Below, piece by piece: positions 34,825 through 43,651 of a stretch of 64,000 bases of DNA; the first letter of the stretch is position 1; each line of letters starts with the position of its first letter. The position numbers were made by a program, and so were the translations under genes. The stretch is from an uncultured Pseudomonas sp. (GTDB lineage Bacteria; Pseudomonadota; Gammaproteobacteria; Pseudomonadales; Pseudomonadaceae), in the NCBI GenBank assembly GCA_943914515.1, contig CALUCI010000006.1, positions 1-64,000 on the forward strand. The letters are read 5' to 3'. The notes beneath the pieces were generated by a model that made no database searches, was not told where the DNA came from, and was given only the letters and a program-made list of their open reading frames with translations.

Positions 34825-37224
34825 ATGCACCATTTCACCACCGGTATCCGCCCACTGCGCCCACTTGTTGTCGCCTTGCGCCGCGCCACGCTGTTGATCG
34901 GCCTGGTGCCCGCGCTGGCCTGGGCCGATCCGGTTGCCTTCGACATTCCCGCGCAGTCGCTGGGGACTGCCCTCAACCAGTTGGCCGAGCAGAGCGGCCT
35001 GCAGGTGATCTACAACGGCGAACTGGTGCAGGGGCTGAGCAGCCCGGCCGTGCGCGGCAGCCAGGAGCCGGAAGCGGCGCTGCAGCGTTTGCTGCAGGGC
35101 AGCGGGCTGGTCTGGCACGCCACCGGTGCCGGCAGCGTCATGCTGGAAAAGGCCGCCGCCCAGGGTGATGCCGTGCAACTGGGCGCGACCTCGGTCACCG
35201 GCGCGATCGCCGGTTCAGTGACCGAAGGCAGCGCCAGCTATGCCAGCACCGGCCCGACCAGCACTGCGACCCGTCTGGGCATGAGCCAGCGCGAGACCCC
35301 GCAGTCGGTGACGGTGGTCACGCGTCAGCGCATGGACGACCAGAACATGAAGGATCTGGACGATGTGCTGCAGAACACCACCGGCATCATCGTGGTCAAG
35401 AACGGTGGCGAGCGCTCGCTGTACCAGACACGCGGGCAACTGGTGGACAGCCTGCAGATCGATGGGGTGCCGACCAACATCGGCAACGCCTACTCGATGG
35501 ACGCCATCTCCAAGCCGGCCACCGATATCTACGACCGCGTCGAAGTGGTGCGCGGCGCCACCGGCCTCACCGAAGGCGCCGGCACGCCGTCGGCGGCGAT
35601 CAACATGGTGCGCAAGCGGCCGACAGCCGAACCGCAGGCGCTGGTCGAAACGTCGCTGGGCTCGTGGGACAACTACCGGACGATGCTCGACCTGTCCTCG
35701 GCGCTCAATGAACAGGGCACCCTGCGCGGGCGTACGGTGATCAGTTACAACGACGCCAACAGCTACATGGACAACGTGAAGAAGGAAAACCAGCTGTTCT
35801 ACGGCATCGTCGAAATGGACCTGTCGCCGAGCACTCTGGTCACCCTGGGCTTCTCCTACCAGAAGGATCGCAACTCCGGCTACGACTGGTCGGCCCTGCC
35901 CACCGCCCGGGATGGCGCGTTCTACCCGTTGTCGCGCTCGACCAACCTCACCGGTGAATGGAACAAGCTGAACAAGCGCAACACCACGTTCTTCGCCGAC
36001 ATCCAGCACAGCTTCGAAAACGACTGGAAGCTGATCGTCGCGGCCAACCACATCAAGGCCAAGTCGGACTTTCTCGGCAACTACACCTGGCGAGTGAGCG
36101 GCGACCGTTTCAGCCTCAACCCACGGCACTTCCTCTACGACGACACCCAGACCAGCGTCGACGGCTACCTGACCGGGCCCTTCGAAATGCTCGGGCGAAC
36201 TCACGAGCTGGTGCTCGGAGCCAATGTGCGCAAGGACGATTTCGACTACCACGGCGGCCGCGATGCCGGCTACAACTACCAGTTCGACATGAACGACCTC
36301 TCCGGCTTCAACCCGCCCAAGCCGGTCGGGCTCAATTCGAACATGTGGAAGTACAACATCACCCAGGAGCAGTCCGGCATCTACAGCGCCGCGCGCTTCA
36401 GCCTGACCGACAGCACTCGCTTCATCGTCGGCAGCCGGCTGAGCTGGTTCAAGACCGAGAACATGACCAACACCACCGGTACCCCGCGTCGCAGCGAATA
36501 TGCGCGCAACCAGGAAGTCACCCCGTACGTGGGGCTGGTGCAGGAACTGAGCGACAACCTGTCGGCGTACGCCAGCTACACGGAAATCTTCAAGCCGCAG
36601 AGCAACCGCGACCTGAACGGCTCGATCCTCGACCCGATGACTGGCAGCAACTATGAAATGGGCCTCAAGGGCGAGTTCTACGACAAGCGCCTGAATGCCA
36701 GCGTGGCAGTGTTCCAGGCCGACCAGACCGGGCGTGCCGAGTACCTGATTCCGTGCGATTGCTACGAAGCCTCGGAAAAGGTCCGCAGCCGCGGCATCGA
36801 GCTGGAAATGAACGGTGCGCTCACCCCCGAGTGGAACCTCTCGGCCGGCTACACCTATGTACAGTCCAAGTACGTGGCGGGAGAAGAGAAGGGCAACGAC
36901 TACGCCGAACTGGCGCCACGGCACCTGTTCAAAGTCGCTACCGACTACCGCCTGCCGGGTGTGCTGAACAAGGCCCGGGTCGGCGGCAGCGTGTACGCCC
37001 AGAGCAAGATCACCAACCGCGGTGACAACTACACCATCCAGCAGCGTGGCTATGCCCTGACCAGCCTGCACGCGATCTATGAACTGAACGAACATCTGGA
37101 GCTGCAGTACAACCTGGACAACCTGTTCGACAAGAAGTACATCCAGACCATCGGCAACGACAACTACTGGAACTTCTACGGTGAGCCACGCAACTTCAAT
37201 GTGGCGTTGCGGGCGAAGTTCTGA
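34825..37224 (+). CDS. TonB-dependent siderophore receptor with STN signalling domain, cassette 4
   Basis: 799 residues; GGGAG before ATG 34825. Signal peptide ending ALAWAD; STN domain (FDIPAQSLGTALNQLAEQSGL), plug (RETPQSVTVVTRQRMDDQNM; VVRGATGLTEGAGTPSAAINMVRKRP) and a barrel ending NVALRAKF. It is closest to FpvA/FpvB-type pyoverdine and FoxA/FhuE-type receptors; the ligand is not determinable. A CDCYE loop with two cysteines near residue 640 may close an extracellular loop. Last in the sigma-FecR-receptor order. Confidence 0.93.
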   Translation: MHHFTTGIRPLRPLVVALRRATLLIGLVPALAWADPVAFDIPAQSLGTALNQLAEQSGLQVIYNGELVQGLSSPAVRGSQEPEAALQRLLQGSGLVWHATGAGSVMLEKAAAQGDAVQLGATSVTGAIAGSVTEGSASYASTGPTSTATRLGMSQRETPQSVTVVTRQRMDDQNMKDLDDVLQNTTGIIVVKNGGERSLYQTRGQLVDSLQIDGVPTNIGNAYSMDAISKPATDIYDRVEVVRGATGLTEGAGTPSAAINMVRKRPTAEPQALVETSLGSWDNYRTMLDLSSALNEQGTLRGRTVISYNDANSYMDNVKKENQLFYGIVEMDLSPSTLVTLGFSYQKDRNSGYDWSALPTARDGAFYPLSRSTNLTGEWNKLNKRNTTFFADIQHSFENDWKLIVAANHIKAKSDFLGNYTWRVSGDRFSLNPRHFLYDDTQTSVDGYLTGPFEMLGRTHELVLGANVRKDDFDYHGGRDAGYNYQFDMNDLSGFNPPKPVGLNSNMWKYNITQEQSGIYSAARFSLTDSTRFIVGSRLSWFKTENMTNTTGTPRRSEYARNQEVTPYVGLVQELSDNLSAYASYTEIFKPQSNRDLNGSILDPMTGSNYEMGLKGEFYDKRLNASVAVFQADQTGRAEYLIPCDCYEASEKVRSRGIELEMNGALTPEWNLSAGYTYVQSKYVAGEEKGNDYAELAPRHLFKVATDYRLPGVLNKARVGGSVYAQSKITNRGDNYTIQQRGYALTSLHAIYELNEHLELQYNLDNLFDKKYIQTIGNDNYWNFYGEPRNFNVALRAKF

Positions 37225-37303
37225 CGGTATGGCGGGGGGCGTCAGTGTCTTTCCGCTTCAGTGCCGTGCGGGCGGAGCGCTGCGTTGCTTCGCTGAGCGC
37301 GTT

Positions 37304-37355
37304 GCCGCACCAGAAGCCCGGCTGGACGTGCGTGGCGTCCGGCCTCTGGTGCGGC
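37304..37355. terminator. Large inverted repeat between convergent genes
   Basis: GCCGCACCAGA (37304-37314) pairs perfectly with TCTGGTGCGGC (37345-37355), and inside it GGACG pairs with CGTCC. It lies between the receptor and the convergent orotate operon and can terminate both. Confidence 0.7.
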
Positions 37356-37364
37356 GAACCGGGC

Positions 37365-37694
37365 TTAGAAAATGCGGTCGCTGGCGGCGTGCAGCAGCAC
37401 CACTTCGTTCAACGCGGCGTACACCACGGAGGGGTCGTGGCTGCTCAGTGCCAGGTCCAGGCGCTGCATGTAGTCGAGCATCTGCCGTTGGTTGCGCCGG
37501 GCGAAGTCGAGCTCCAGGGCTTCTTCTTCATAGAGCAGGACGTAGTTGCGGCAGAACCCGGAAATCAGGAACGCGGCGCAGGCCTGCAGCGGCTGCTCGC
37601 GAATGATCGTCTCGCAGTGCGCTTCGGCCTGCTTGAACGACTCGGTGCCGGGCAGTGCGGCGGAGAACTGCTTGACCATCTGGGAAAAGTTCAT
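37365..37694 (-). CDS. Small unknown protein at the end of the orotate operon
   Basis: 109 residues, predicted all-helical and soluble, with four cysteines, a YEEEALELDF acidic patch and ARRNQRQMLDYMQRLDLAL. I recognise no family. It starts 43 bp after the dihydroorotase stop on the same strand and is the last gene before a large hairpin, so it is probably co-transcribed with pyrK, pyrD, the amidohydrolase and the dihydroorotase. It might be an accessory or regulatory subunit for one of them; nothing in the sequence fixes this. Confidence 0.65.
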   Translation of the reverse strand: MNFSQMVKQFSAALPGTESFKQAEAHCETIIREQPLQACAAFLISGFCRNYVLLYEEEALELDFARRNQRQMLDYMQRLDLALSSHDPSVVYAALNEVVLLHAASDRIF

Positions 37695-37736
37695 CGGTAT
37701 TACCTCTATCGGAATCGGCGAGCGGCCGGGGCAAGT

Positions 37737-39083
37737 TCAGCGCTCGAAGGTCAGGCGTTGCCCGCGAATGTCAGCGTCCACTGTCACGCCGTCCCAGACG
37801 CGCTGGCCGTTGACGAAGGTGGCGGCGATGCTCGAGGCGAATGTGGTGCCGGCGAACGGCGTCCAGGCGCATTTGGACAGCACCTGGTCATTGCTGACGT
37901 GCTGCGGACGGTTCGGGTCGACCAGCACCAGGTCCGCCGCATAGCCTTCGCGGAGAAACCCGCGCCGGCTGACGTCGAACAGTTGCGCCGGGGCGTGGCA
38001 GGCGACCTGCACCAGCCGTTCAAGTGTCAGTTCACCGGCAAACACCCGTTCCAGCGCGGCCTGCAGGGCGAACTGCACCAGCGGGATACCCGAAGGCGCC
38101 TGCGCGTAGCGCTGGTGTTTTTCTTCCAGCAGGTGCGGTGCGTGGTCGGTGGCCAGCACGTCCAGACGCCCTTCGGCGAGCGCGCGGACGATGGCGGCAC
38201 GGTCGGCCTGGGTCTTGATCGCCGGGTTGCACTTGATCAGAAAGCCCAGCGCGTCGTAGTCCTGGTCGCTGAAGTGGAGAAAGTGCACGCAGGTTTCGGC
38301 GGTGATGCGCTTGCCGGCGAGCGGCCCCGGTTCGAACAGTTGCAGTTCCTCTGCGGTGGAGATGTGCAGTACATGCAGGCGCGCGTCGTGCTTGCGCGCC
38401 AGTTCGATGGCCAGGCGGGTCGAGGTGATGCAGGCTTCGCGCGAGCGGATCAGCGAGTGCTCGCGGGCCGGGATGTCTTCACCGAAGCGGGCCTTGGCTT
38501 TGGCCAGTTCGAGGTCGATCATCGGGGTGTCTTCGCAGTGAGTGATGATCGGTACCGGCGCGACACGGAAAATCTCGTCCAGCACCTCGGGATCGTCCAC
38601 CAGCATGTTGCCGGTGGAGGCGCCCATGAACACTTTCAGCCCCGGTGTACTGGCCGGGTCGATACTGCGGATCGCCTCCAGGTTGTCGTTGCTGGCACCC
38701 ATGTAGAACCCGTAGTTGACCGCGCTCGATTGCGCCGCCAGGGCGTACTTGGCTTCCAGCGAATCGCTGTCCAGTGCGGCGGGGCGGGTGTTGGGCATTT
38801 CCATGAAGCTGGTGATTCCACCGGCGGCACAGGCGCGCGATTCACTGGCGATATCGGCCTTGTGGGTCAGGCCCGGTTCACGGAAATGCACCTGGTCGTC
38901 GATCATGCCGGGCAGCAGCCACAGGCCGCTGGCGTCGATCAGGCGCTCGTCGTCGAGCGGTGCAAGGCCGGCGGCGATTGCCGCGATGCGGCCGTCGCGT
39001 ACGCGCAGGTCGGCGTTCCAGCGCCGGCCTTCGTTGACCAGGGTGGCATTGCGGATCAGCCAGGCAGTGTCGTGAGTGCTCAC
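37737..39083 (-). CDS. pyrC: Dihydroorotase, probably catabolic
   Basis: 448-residue amidohydrolase. Key segments are GMIDDQVHFREPGLTHKADI near residues 59-78, GLKVFMGASTGN with the candidate carboxylated lysine, ITHCED, VLHISTAEE and LATDHAPHL with the catalytic aspartate. The first metal ligand is Gln64 rather than His (QVH, not HVH); my memory is that the Bacteroides-type dihydroorotases share this DDQVHFREPG form. The start overlaps the amidohydrolase stop by four bases. In this operon it should open dihydroorotate to N-carbamoyl-L-aspartate, the reverse of its biosynthetic role. Allantoinase or dihydropyrimidinase is less likely given the dihydroorotate dehydrogenase partner. Confidence 0.83.
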   Translation of the reverse strand: MSTHDTAWLIRNATLVNEGRRWNADLRVRDGRIAAIAAGLAPLDDERLIDASGLWLLPGMIDDQVHFREPGLTHKADIASESRACAAGGITSFMEMPNTRPAALDSDSLEAKYALAAQSSAVNYGFYMGASNDNLEAIRSIDPASTPGLKVFMGASTGNMLVDDPEVLDEIFRVAPVPIITHCEDTPMIDLELAKAKARFGEDIPAREHSLIRSREACITSTRLAIELARKHDARLHVLHISTAEELQLFEPGPLAGKRITAETCVHFLHFSDQDYDALGFLIKCNPAIKTQADRAAIVRALAEGRLDVLATDHAPHLLEEKHQRYAQAPSGIPLVQFALQAALERVFAGELTLERLVQVACHAPAQLFDVSRRGFLREGYAADLVLVDPNRPQHVSNDQVLSKCAWTPFAGTTFASSIAATFVNGQRVWDGVTVDADIRGQRLTFER

Positions 39084-40336
39084 AGGTTCAACTCCAGGGT
39101 CGCGTGGTACATCACCTCGGTGGCCAGCAGGAAGTCCTCCAGGGCCATCGCTTCATGGGGGTTGTGCGAGCCATGCTGGTTACGGATGAACAGCATGGCG
39201 CTGGGAATGCCGGCATTGGCGAACACTGCCGCGTCGTGTCCGGCGCCGCTTGGCACCAGCACGCCCTGGGTGCCGTGCGCGCGGGCCTGGCGGACCAGGG
39301 TTTCGACCCACGGGCCGTGCATGGCCGCCGGCTGGGTGTCGATCCGGCTGCCGAACTCGAAGCGCACCTTGCGCGCCTGCTCGATCCGCGCCACTTCGGC
39401 GAGCACCACGCGGTGAAAATCCTCCAGGGTCTGCTGGTGCAGGCTGCGCGCCTCGAAGCTGAAACTGACCTCGCCGGGAATCCGCGACACCGCATGGTGC
39501 GCGGCATTGGTGCCGAGGGTGCCGACCGTCACCACCAGATCCTTGCCGTCGGCCAGCCATTCGCTCCAAAGCGCATCGACCTGGGCGATCAGTTCGCTGA
39601 CGGCAAACACCGCGTCGTGACGGTCCTCGCGCGATACCGCGCCGGAGTGGCCGTCTTCACCCAGGCAGCGCACCAGGTTGTACCGCAGGTTGCCGCGGAT
39701 GCCCGGGACCACGCCCAGGGCCTGGCCGGCGCGTTCCAGCGATTCCGCCTGTTCGATATGCACCTCCAGGTAGCCGGCGAACTGGCTGGGGTGGATCAGC
39801 CATTGTTGGCTGCGGATGGCGTCGAGGTCGGCACCCACCGCCTGCATGGCCTCGGCGAGGCTGCGCTGGCTGAAGCGGTTGGTCAGTTGCAGGTCGTTTT
39901 CGCTGAGGCCGCCCATCAGCGCGCGTGAGCCGATGTATGACTTGCCATACCAGGCACTTTCCTCGCCACGCAGGCCGATGACCCGCAGCGGCTGCGCGGT
40001 TTCGATGCCTTCGCGGTCCAGGCGGCACAGGCACAGCAGCCCGGCGATCACCCCGGCGAGGCCATCGTAGTTGCCGCCCTGGGGCACCGAGTCGAGGTGC
40101 GAGCCGAACCAGATCGCCGGCCGGCCACTGTCGTTGGCGCGCTGGAAGATCACGTTGCCGGCGCGGTCATGGCGCACCTCGAGGCCGTGGCTCAGGGCGA
40201 AGTCGGCCAGGCAGGCGATGGCTTCGCTCTCGCCCTTGCCGTAGCTTTCGCGGGTTATGCCTTCGTGCGGGTCACGGGACAGCAGGCGGATGTCCTCGAA
40301 CAGCTTGCCCGCCTGGTCACGCCACAGGGCCGTCAT
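39080..40336 (-). CDS. M20-type N-carbamoyl amino-acid amidohydrolase (ureidosuccinase candidate)
   Basis: 418 residues, peptidase M20/HyuC family. Metal-binding and catalytic segments: FGSHLDSVPQGGNYDGLAGV (His and Asp ligands), GLRGEESAWYGKSYIGSRAL (catalytic Glu), EVHIEQAESLE, and QHGSHNPHEAM near the C-terminus. Family members hydrolyse N-carbamoyl-L-amino acids, beta-ureidopropionate or allantoate. Between a dihydroorotase and a dihydroorotate dehydrogenase, the fitting substrate is N-carbamoyl-L-aspartate, yielding aspartate, CO2 and ammonia. It overlaps both neighbours by four bases. The substrate is inferred from context. Confidence 0.82.
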   Translation of the reverse strand: MTALWRDQAGKLFEDIRLLSRDPHEGITRESYGKGESEAIACLADFALSHGLEVRHDRAGNVIFQRANDSGRPAIWFGSHLDSVPQGGNYDGLAGVIAGLLCLCRLDREGIETAQPLRVIGLRGEESAWYGKSYIGSRALMGGLSENDLQLTNRFSQRSLAEAMQAVGADLDAIRSQQWLIHPSQFAGYLEVHIEQAESLERAGQALGVVPGIRGNLRYNLVRCLGEDGHSGAVSREDRHDAVFAVSELIAQVDALWSEWLADGKDLVVTVGTLGTNAAHHAVSRIPGEVSFSFEARSLHQQTLEDFHRVVLAEVARIEQARKVRFEFGSRIDTQPAAMHGPWVETLVRQARAHGTQGVLVPSGAGHDAAVFANAGIPSAMLFIRNQHGSHNPHEAMALEDFLLATEVMYHATLELNL

Positions 40337-41268
40337 GGCAAGGCTCCGAATGGTGTGGCGGGGCTGTCATCGAGGCTGCCGATCAGCGTGCGCAGAGCGC
40401 TGATGCCCTTGCGCCGGCAATAGGCTTCGAGTTCGCCGACCATCAGGTTCATGGTCTTCGGGTGGACAAAGGTAGCGGTGCCAACCTGCACTGCACTGGC
40501 GCCGGCATAGATGAACTCGAGGGCATCGTCCGCCGTGGCGATACCGCCGCAGCCGATCACCGGGATTTCCAGCACCTGCGCGCACTGCCAGGTCAGGCGA
40601 ACCATCAACGGCCGCAGCGGGGCGCCGGAAATGCCGCCCATGAAGTTGCCCAGCCGCGGCCGGCCGCTCTCGATGTCGACCGACAGACCGAGCAGGGTAT
40701 TGCCCACCACCACGGCATCGGCACCGGCATCCTGGGCGGCCACGGCGGTGCTGACGATTTCGCCGCTGTTCGGGGTCAGCTTGATCCACAGCGGCAGTGT
40801 GGTGGCCTGGCGCATCAGCTCGACGACGTTACGCGTGCTCTCGGCCTGCATGCCGAACGACTGCCCGTGAGCTTCAAGGTTGGGGCAGGAGATATTGGCT
40901 TCGATACCCGCCACACCGGGCACATCGCTCAGCCGTGCGGCCAGTTCGGCGAAGCCGCGGGCGGTGGGCGCCGAGACGCTGACGATCAGCGGCGAATCGA
41001 AATTGCGGTAGAACGGCACGACGTTATCGATGAACGCCTCGGCGCCTTTGCTCGGAATGCCGATGGCGTTCATCATCCCGTCGGACAGCTCGCAGACCCT
41101 CGGCATGGGGTTGCCGCTGCGCTTCTCGGCGGTGATGGTCTTGGTCACCAGTGCACCGAGCTGGTTGAAGTCGAGCAGGTGGGTCAGTTCTTCGGCGAAG
41201 GTGCCCGAAGCCGGCATCACCGGGTTTTTCAGGCGCAGACCGCCGACATTCACGCTCAGGTCAATCAT
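40333..41268 (-). CDS. pyrD: Dihydroorotate dehydrogenase, class 1B catalytic subunit
   Basis: 311 residues from ATG 41268. LRLKNPVMPASGTFAEEL and the catalytic loop EANISCPNLEAHG with Cys128 identify class 1 (cysteine base), unlike the serine-dependent class 2 membrane enzyme that Pseudomonas normally uses for biosynthesis. GGISGAPLRPLMVR and GCGGIATADDALEFI form the FMN-phosphate site. Its start overlaps the end of the PyrK-like gene, the electron-transfer subunit that lets class 1B enzymes use NAD(H). A class 1B enzyme next to catabolic hydrolases points to orotate reduction with NADH. Preference for dihydropyrimidine (PreA-like) is possible but the fused iron-sulfur domain of PreA is absent. 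Confidence 0.87.
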   Translation of the reverse strand: MIDLSVNVGGLRLKNPVMPASGTFAEELTHLLDFNQLGALVTKTITAEKRSGNPMPRVCELSDGMMNAIGIPSKGAEAFIDNVVPFYRNFDSPLIVSVSAPTARGFAELAARLSDVPGVAGIEANISCPNLEAHGQSFGMQAESTRNVVELMRQATTLPLWIKLTPNSGEIVSTAVAAQDAGADAVVVGNTLLGLSVDIESGRPRLGNFMGGISGAPLRPLMVRLTWQCAQVLEIPVIGCGGIATADDALEFIYAGASAVQVGTATFVHPKTMNLMVGELEAYCRRKGISALRTLIGSLDDSPATPFGALP

Positions 41269-42098
41269 CACACCACCTCCGCCAGATCGAACACCGGACC
41301 TTCCAGGCACACGCGCTTGCTCACGCGCAGCCCCTCCACCTCGAACACATCGACACAGCACTGGCACATGCCCAGGCCGCAGACCATCTGTTGTTCCAGG
41401 GCGACCTGGCCGGCCAGGCCAAGCTCGCTGCACAGGCGCTTCAGCAGCCGGGTCAGGCGCTTGGAACCACAGGTGAACAGGGCGTTGCTGCCTTCTTCGG
41501 CGATGATCTGGCGCAGCAGCCGTTCCAGCGGTTCTGGCGCGCTGCTGCCGTCTTCGTCGAGCACCACCCGCACCTGCGCGCCCAGCGAGGCGAAACGCTC
41601 GCGCGACAGCAGGCTTTTTTCACTGCGGGCACTGAGCACGGCGGTCAGGCGGATGCCCAGGGCGTGCGCGGCTTCGGCCAGCGGTGCCAGGGTGGCCAGG
41701 CCGACGCCGCGGGCGACGATGGTCATGTGGCGCCAGGCGGGGTCGAGGTCGAAGCCTTTGCCCAGCGGGCCGAGGATTTCCAGAGTCTGCGAGGCGCGCA
41801 GGGTTTCCAGGCCGAAGGTGCCTTTGCCGGTGACCTTGTAGAGGAACTCGACTTGGCCGCTGAGCGGGTCGGCCTTGTAGGTGCTCATCGGACGGCGGAA
41901 GAACGGCTTGTGTTCGCCCTCCACCGGGCACAGCAGGTTGAAGAACTGTCCGGGCTGCGAGTGGCAGGCCGCGCCGTCCGCCTGCAGCACCAGGCGTTTG
42001 TACTCGTCGTTGACCCACTCGTTGGAGAGCACGACCGCCAGCGTGTCGTTGGGCGGGGTGACAGTGGCAGCCTGGCAGCAAGCGGATATCGAATTCAT
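41268..42098 (-). CDS. pyrK: PyrK-like iron-sulfur flavoprotein subunit of dihydroorotate dehydrogenase
   Basis: 276 residues, ferredoxin-reductase fold. FFRRPMSTYK binds FAD; VARGVGLATLAPLAEAA is the NAD(H) site; near the C-terminus CGLGMCQCCVD and RVCLEGPVFD give Cys240, Cys245, Cys248 and Cys264 for a [2Fe-2S] cluster, the PyrK pattern C-x4-C-x2-C. It passes electrons between NAD(H) and the FMN of PyrD. First gene of the coupled operon. Its upstream gap carries two copies of the TGTCTAA operator motif. Confidence 0.88.
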   Translation of the reverse strand: MNSISACCQAATVTPPNDTLAVVLSNEWVNDEYKRLVLQADGAACHSQPGQFFNLLCPVEGEHKPFFRRPMSTYKADPLSGQVEFLYKVTGKGTFGLETLRASQTLEILGPLGKGFDLDPAWRHMTIVARGVGLATLAPLAEAAHALGIRLTAVLSARSEKSLLSRERFASLGAQVRVVLDEDGSSAPEPLERLLRQIIAEEGSNALFTCGSKRLTRLLKRLCSELGLAGQVALEQQMVCGLGMCQCCVDVFEVEGLRVSKRVCLEGPVFDLAEVV

Positions 42099-42114
42099 GA
42101 AATGGCCTCGCGTT

Positions 42115-42132
42115 TGTCTAAATTTTTATACT
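42115..42132. promoter_or_regulatory. Orotate-locus operator motif, site 1
   Basis: TGTCTAAATTTTTATACT is an imperfect palindrome of the form TGTMTMAA-TW-TTKAKACA. It lies 17 bp upstream of the pyrK start, overlapping the likely promoter; repression by occlusion would be natural. Confidence 0.6.
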
Positions 42133-42140
42133 TGCGATTC

Positions 42141-42175
42141 AAAAGAAAACACCGCCTCGTTGCTGAGGCGGCGGT
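42141..42175 (-). terminator. Intrinsic terminator of the MFS transcript
   Basis: Read on the minus strand, CCGCCTC and GAGGCGG pair around a 6-base loop and are followed by GTGTTTTCTTTT. This is a classic GC stem plus U-rich tail, placed after the MFS gene and before pyrK. A second hairpin (CGCTGCCGA/TCGGCAGCG, 42259-42279) directly follows the MFS stop. Confidence 0.75.
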
Positions 42176-42229
42176 GATGCAGGTTTTCTGTTTGGTGTTA
42201 CGAATGAATGTACTGCTGAAATTAGCGTT

Positions 42230-42247
42230 TGTCTAATTTTTGATACT
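42230..42247. promoter_or_regulatory. Orotate-locus operator motif, site 2
   Basis: TGTCTAATTTTTGATACT, same orientation and shared flank GCGTT as site 1, 115 bp further from pyrK. The pair could support a DNA loop or an upstream activating site. Confidence 0.55.
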
Positions 42248-42280
42248 TGTCGGATTCACGCTGCCGACAATCGGCAGCGC

Positions 42281-43531
42281 TCAGCCTTGTACCGGCTCGG
42301 CAACGCTGTTCGTCAGCGCGCCCTGGCAGCGTGGCAGCAGCCATACCGTGGCTGCCATGGCCATGACGTAGAGCGAGGCCAGCAGCATGATCGCGGCGGA
42401 AAACGAGTAGCGGTAGGCAATCGCGCCGACCACCAGCGGGCCGAAACCGCCGACCGCGCGACCGACGTTGAACAGCACGTTCTGCGCGGTGGCGCGGATC
42501 TGTGCCGGGTACAGGTCGGAAATCAGCGCGCCGTAGCCGCCGATCATGCCGTTGACGAAAATCCCCATGACTGCGCCGGCGAACAGCATCACTGTCGGGT
42601 CGCTGAGGTTGGCGTAGGCGATCACCATCAGCGCCGCGCCCGCCTGGTACAGCAGGAAGATCTTCTTGCGCCCGAAGCGGTCGGCGAGCTGGCCGAACAA
42701 CCAGATGCCGAAGGCCATGCCGACCACCGTGACCGCCGTCCAGGTGCCGGAGGCGATCAACGAGAAGCCGAACTTGCTCGACAGGTAGCTGGGCATCCAG
42801 ATCATCAGGCCGTAGTAGCCGAAGTTCTGCACCGAGGTCAGCACCATCACTCCGGCGCTCGCCCGGCTTGTCGGGCCGTCCTTGAACAGGTCGGTGAAGC
42901 GTCGCTTGAACGACACCGGATTGGCCGCCGCCTTCACGAACTCTTCCGGCTCGCCCATGGTGTGGCGGATCACGAACGACAGCAGCGCCGGCACCAGACC
43001 GACCAGGAACATGCCGCGCCAGCCGATATGCGGCAGCAGCAGCGGCGTGAGCAAAGCGGCGGCGAGCACGCCGGCCTGCCAGCCCATGCCGACATACGAC
43101 GAAGCGCGGTTACGCCGGTTGGCCGGCCAGGTTTCGGCGATCAGTGCCATGCCGATACCGAACTCGCCGCCCAGGCCGAAGCCCGCCAGCGTGCGGTAGA
43201 TCAGCAAGTCCCAGTAGCCCTGGGCGACCGCGCACAGGCCGGTGAACACCGAGAAGGTCAGGATGCACACGCTGAGCATGCGCACGCGGCCGTAATGGTC
43301 GCTGAGTTGGCCGAAGATCAGCCCGCCGGCCACGGCGCCGAGCAGGGTCCAGGTGACCAGCGAGCCGCCCTCCGAGGTGGTGAGACCCAGGCCGAGAATG
43401 ATGGCCGGCAGCATGAAGCCGAGAATCAGCAGATCGAAACCGTCCATGGCATAACCGGTGACGCTGGCAATCAGGGCTTTGCGGGGGGAAGCGTTGGGCA
43501 CGACTGCCGATGATTTGTCAGGCGAAGCCAT
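42281..43531 (-). CDS. MFS transporter, metabolite:H+ symporter type (orotate uptake candidate)
   Basis: 416 residues with 12 hydrophobic segments. GYAMDGFDLLILGFMLPAI in helix 1 and SDHYGRVRML plus ADRFGRKKIF loops are typical of the PcaK/aromatic acid:H+ and sialate symporters, which import organic anions. The GFGLGGEFGIGMALIAE segment is also family-like. Orotate is an aromatic-like anion, and the gene is flanked by orotate-pathway genes and by operator-like motifs on both sides, so orotate or a related ureide is the inferred substrate. It is transcribed in the same direction as pyrK but separated by terminators. Confidence 0.82.
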   Translation of the reverse strand: MASPDKSSAVVPNASPRKALIASVTGYAMDGFDLLILGFMLPAIILGLGLTTSEGGSLVTWTLLGAVAGGLIFGQLSDHYGRVRMLSVCILTFSVFTGLCAVAQGYWDLLIYRTLAGFGLGGEFGIGMALIAETWPANRRNRASSYVGMGWQAGVLAAALLTPLLLPHIGWRGMFLVGLVPALLSFVIRHTMGEPEEFVKAAANPVSFKRRFTDLFKDGPTSRASAGVMVLTSVQNFGYYGLMIWMPSYLSSKFGFSLIASGTWTAVTVVGMAFGIWLFGQLADRFGRKKIFLLYQAGAALMVIAYANLSDPTVMLFAGAVMGIFVNGMIGGYGALISDLYPAQIRATAQNVLFNVGRAVGGFGPLVVGAIAYRYSFSAAIMLLASLYVMAMAATVWLLPRCQGALTNSVAEPVQG

Positions 43532-43651
43532 AGTGCGAGTCCTCTTGTTTTTGTTGAATTTCCTGGACGGGCCAGGCGCTGGTGAAACCGTTAACGTGCT
43601 GGCATCCCGTTGCTACGGGATTGGCGCAAGCGTACTGCGATCGGGATTGGC

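Noticed and set aside
37245..39416. 723-codon plus-strand frame across the small gene and the dihydroorotase
   Set aside because: It spans a terminator hairpin and two well-supported minus-strand genes and has no family features.
42259..42279. Hairpin right after the MFS gene as a riboswitch or attenuator for pyrK
   Set aside because: A simple 9-bp stem with 3-base loop and a true U-tailed terminator behind it fit transcript ending; no conserved aptamer-like structure was seen.
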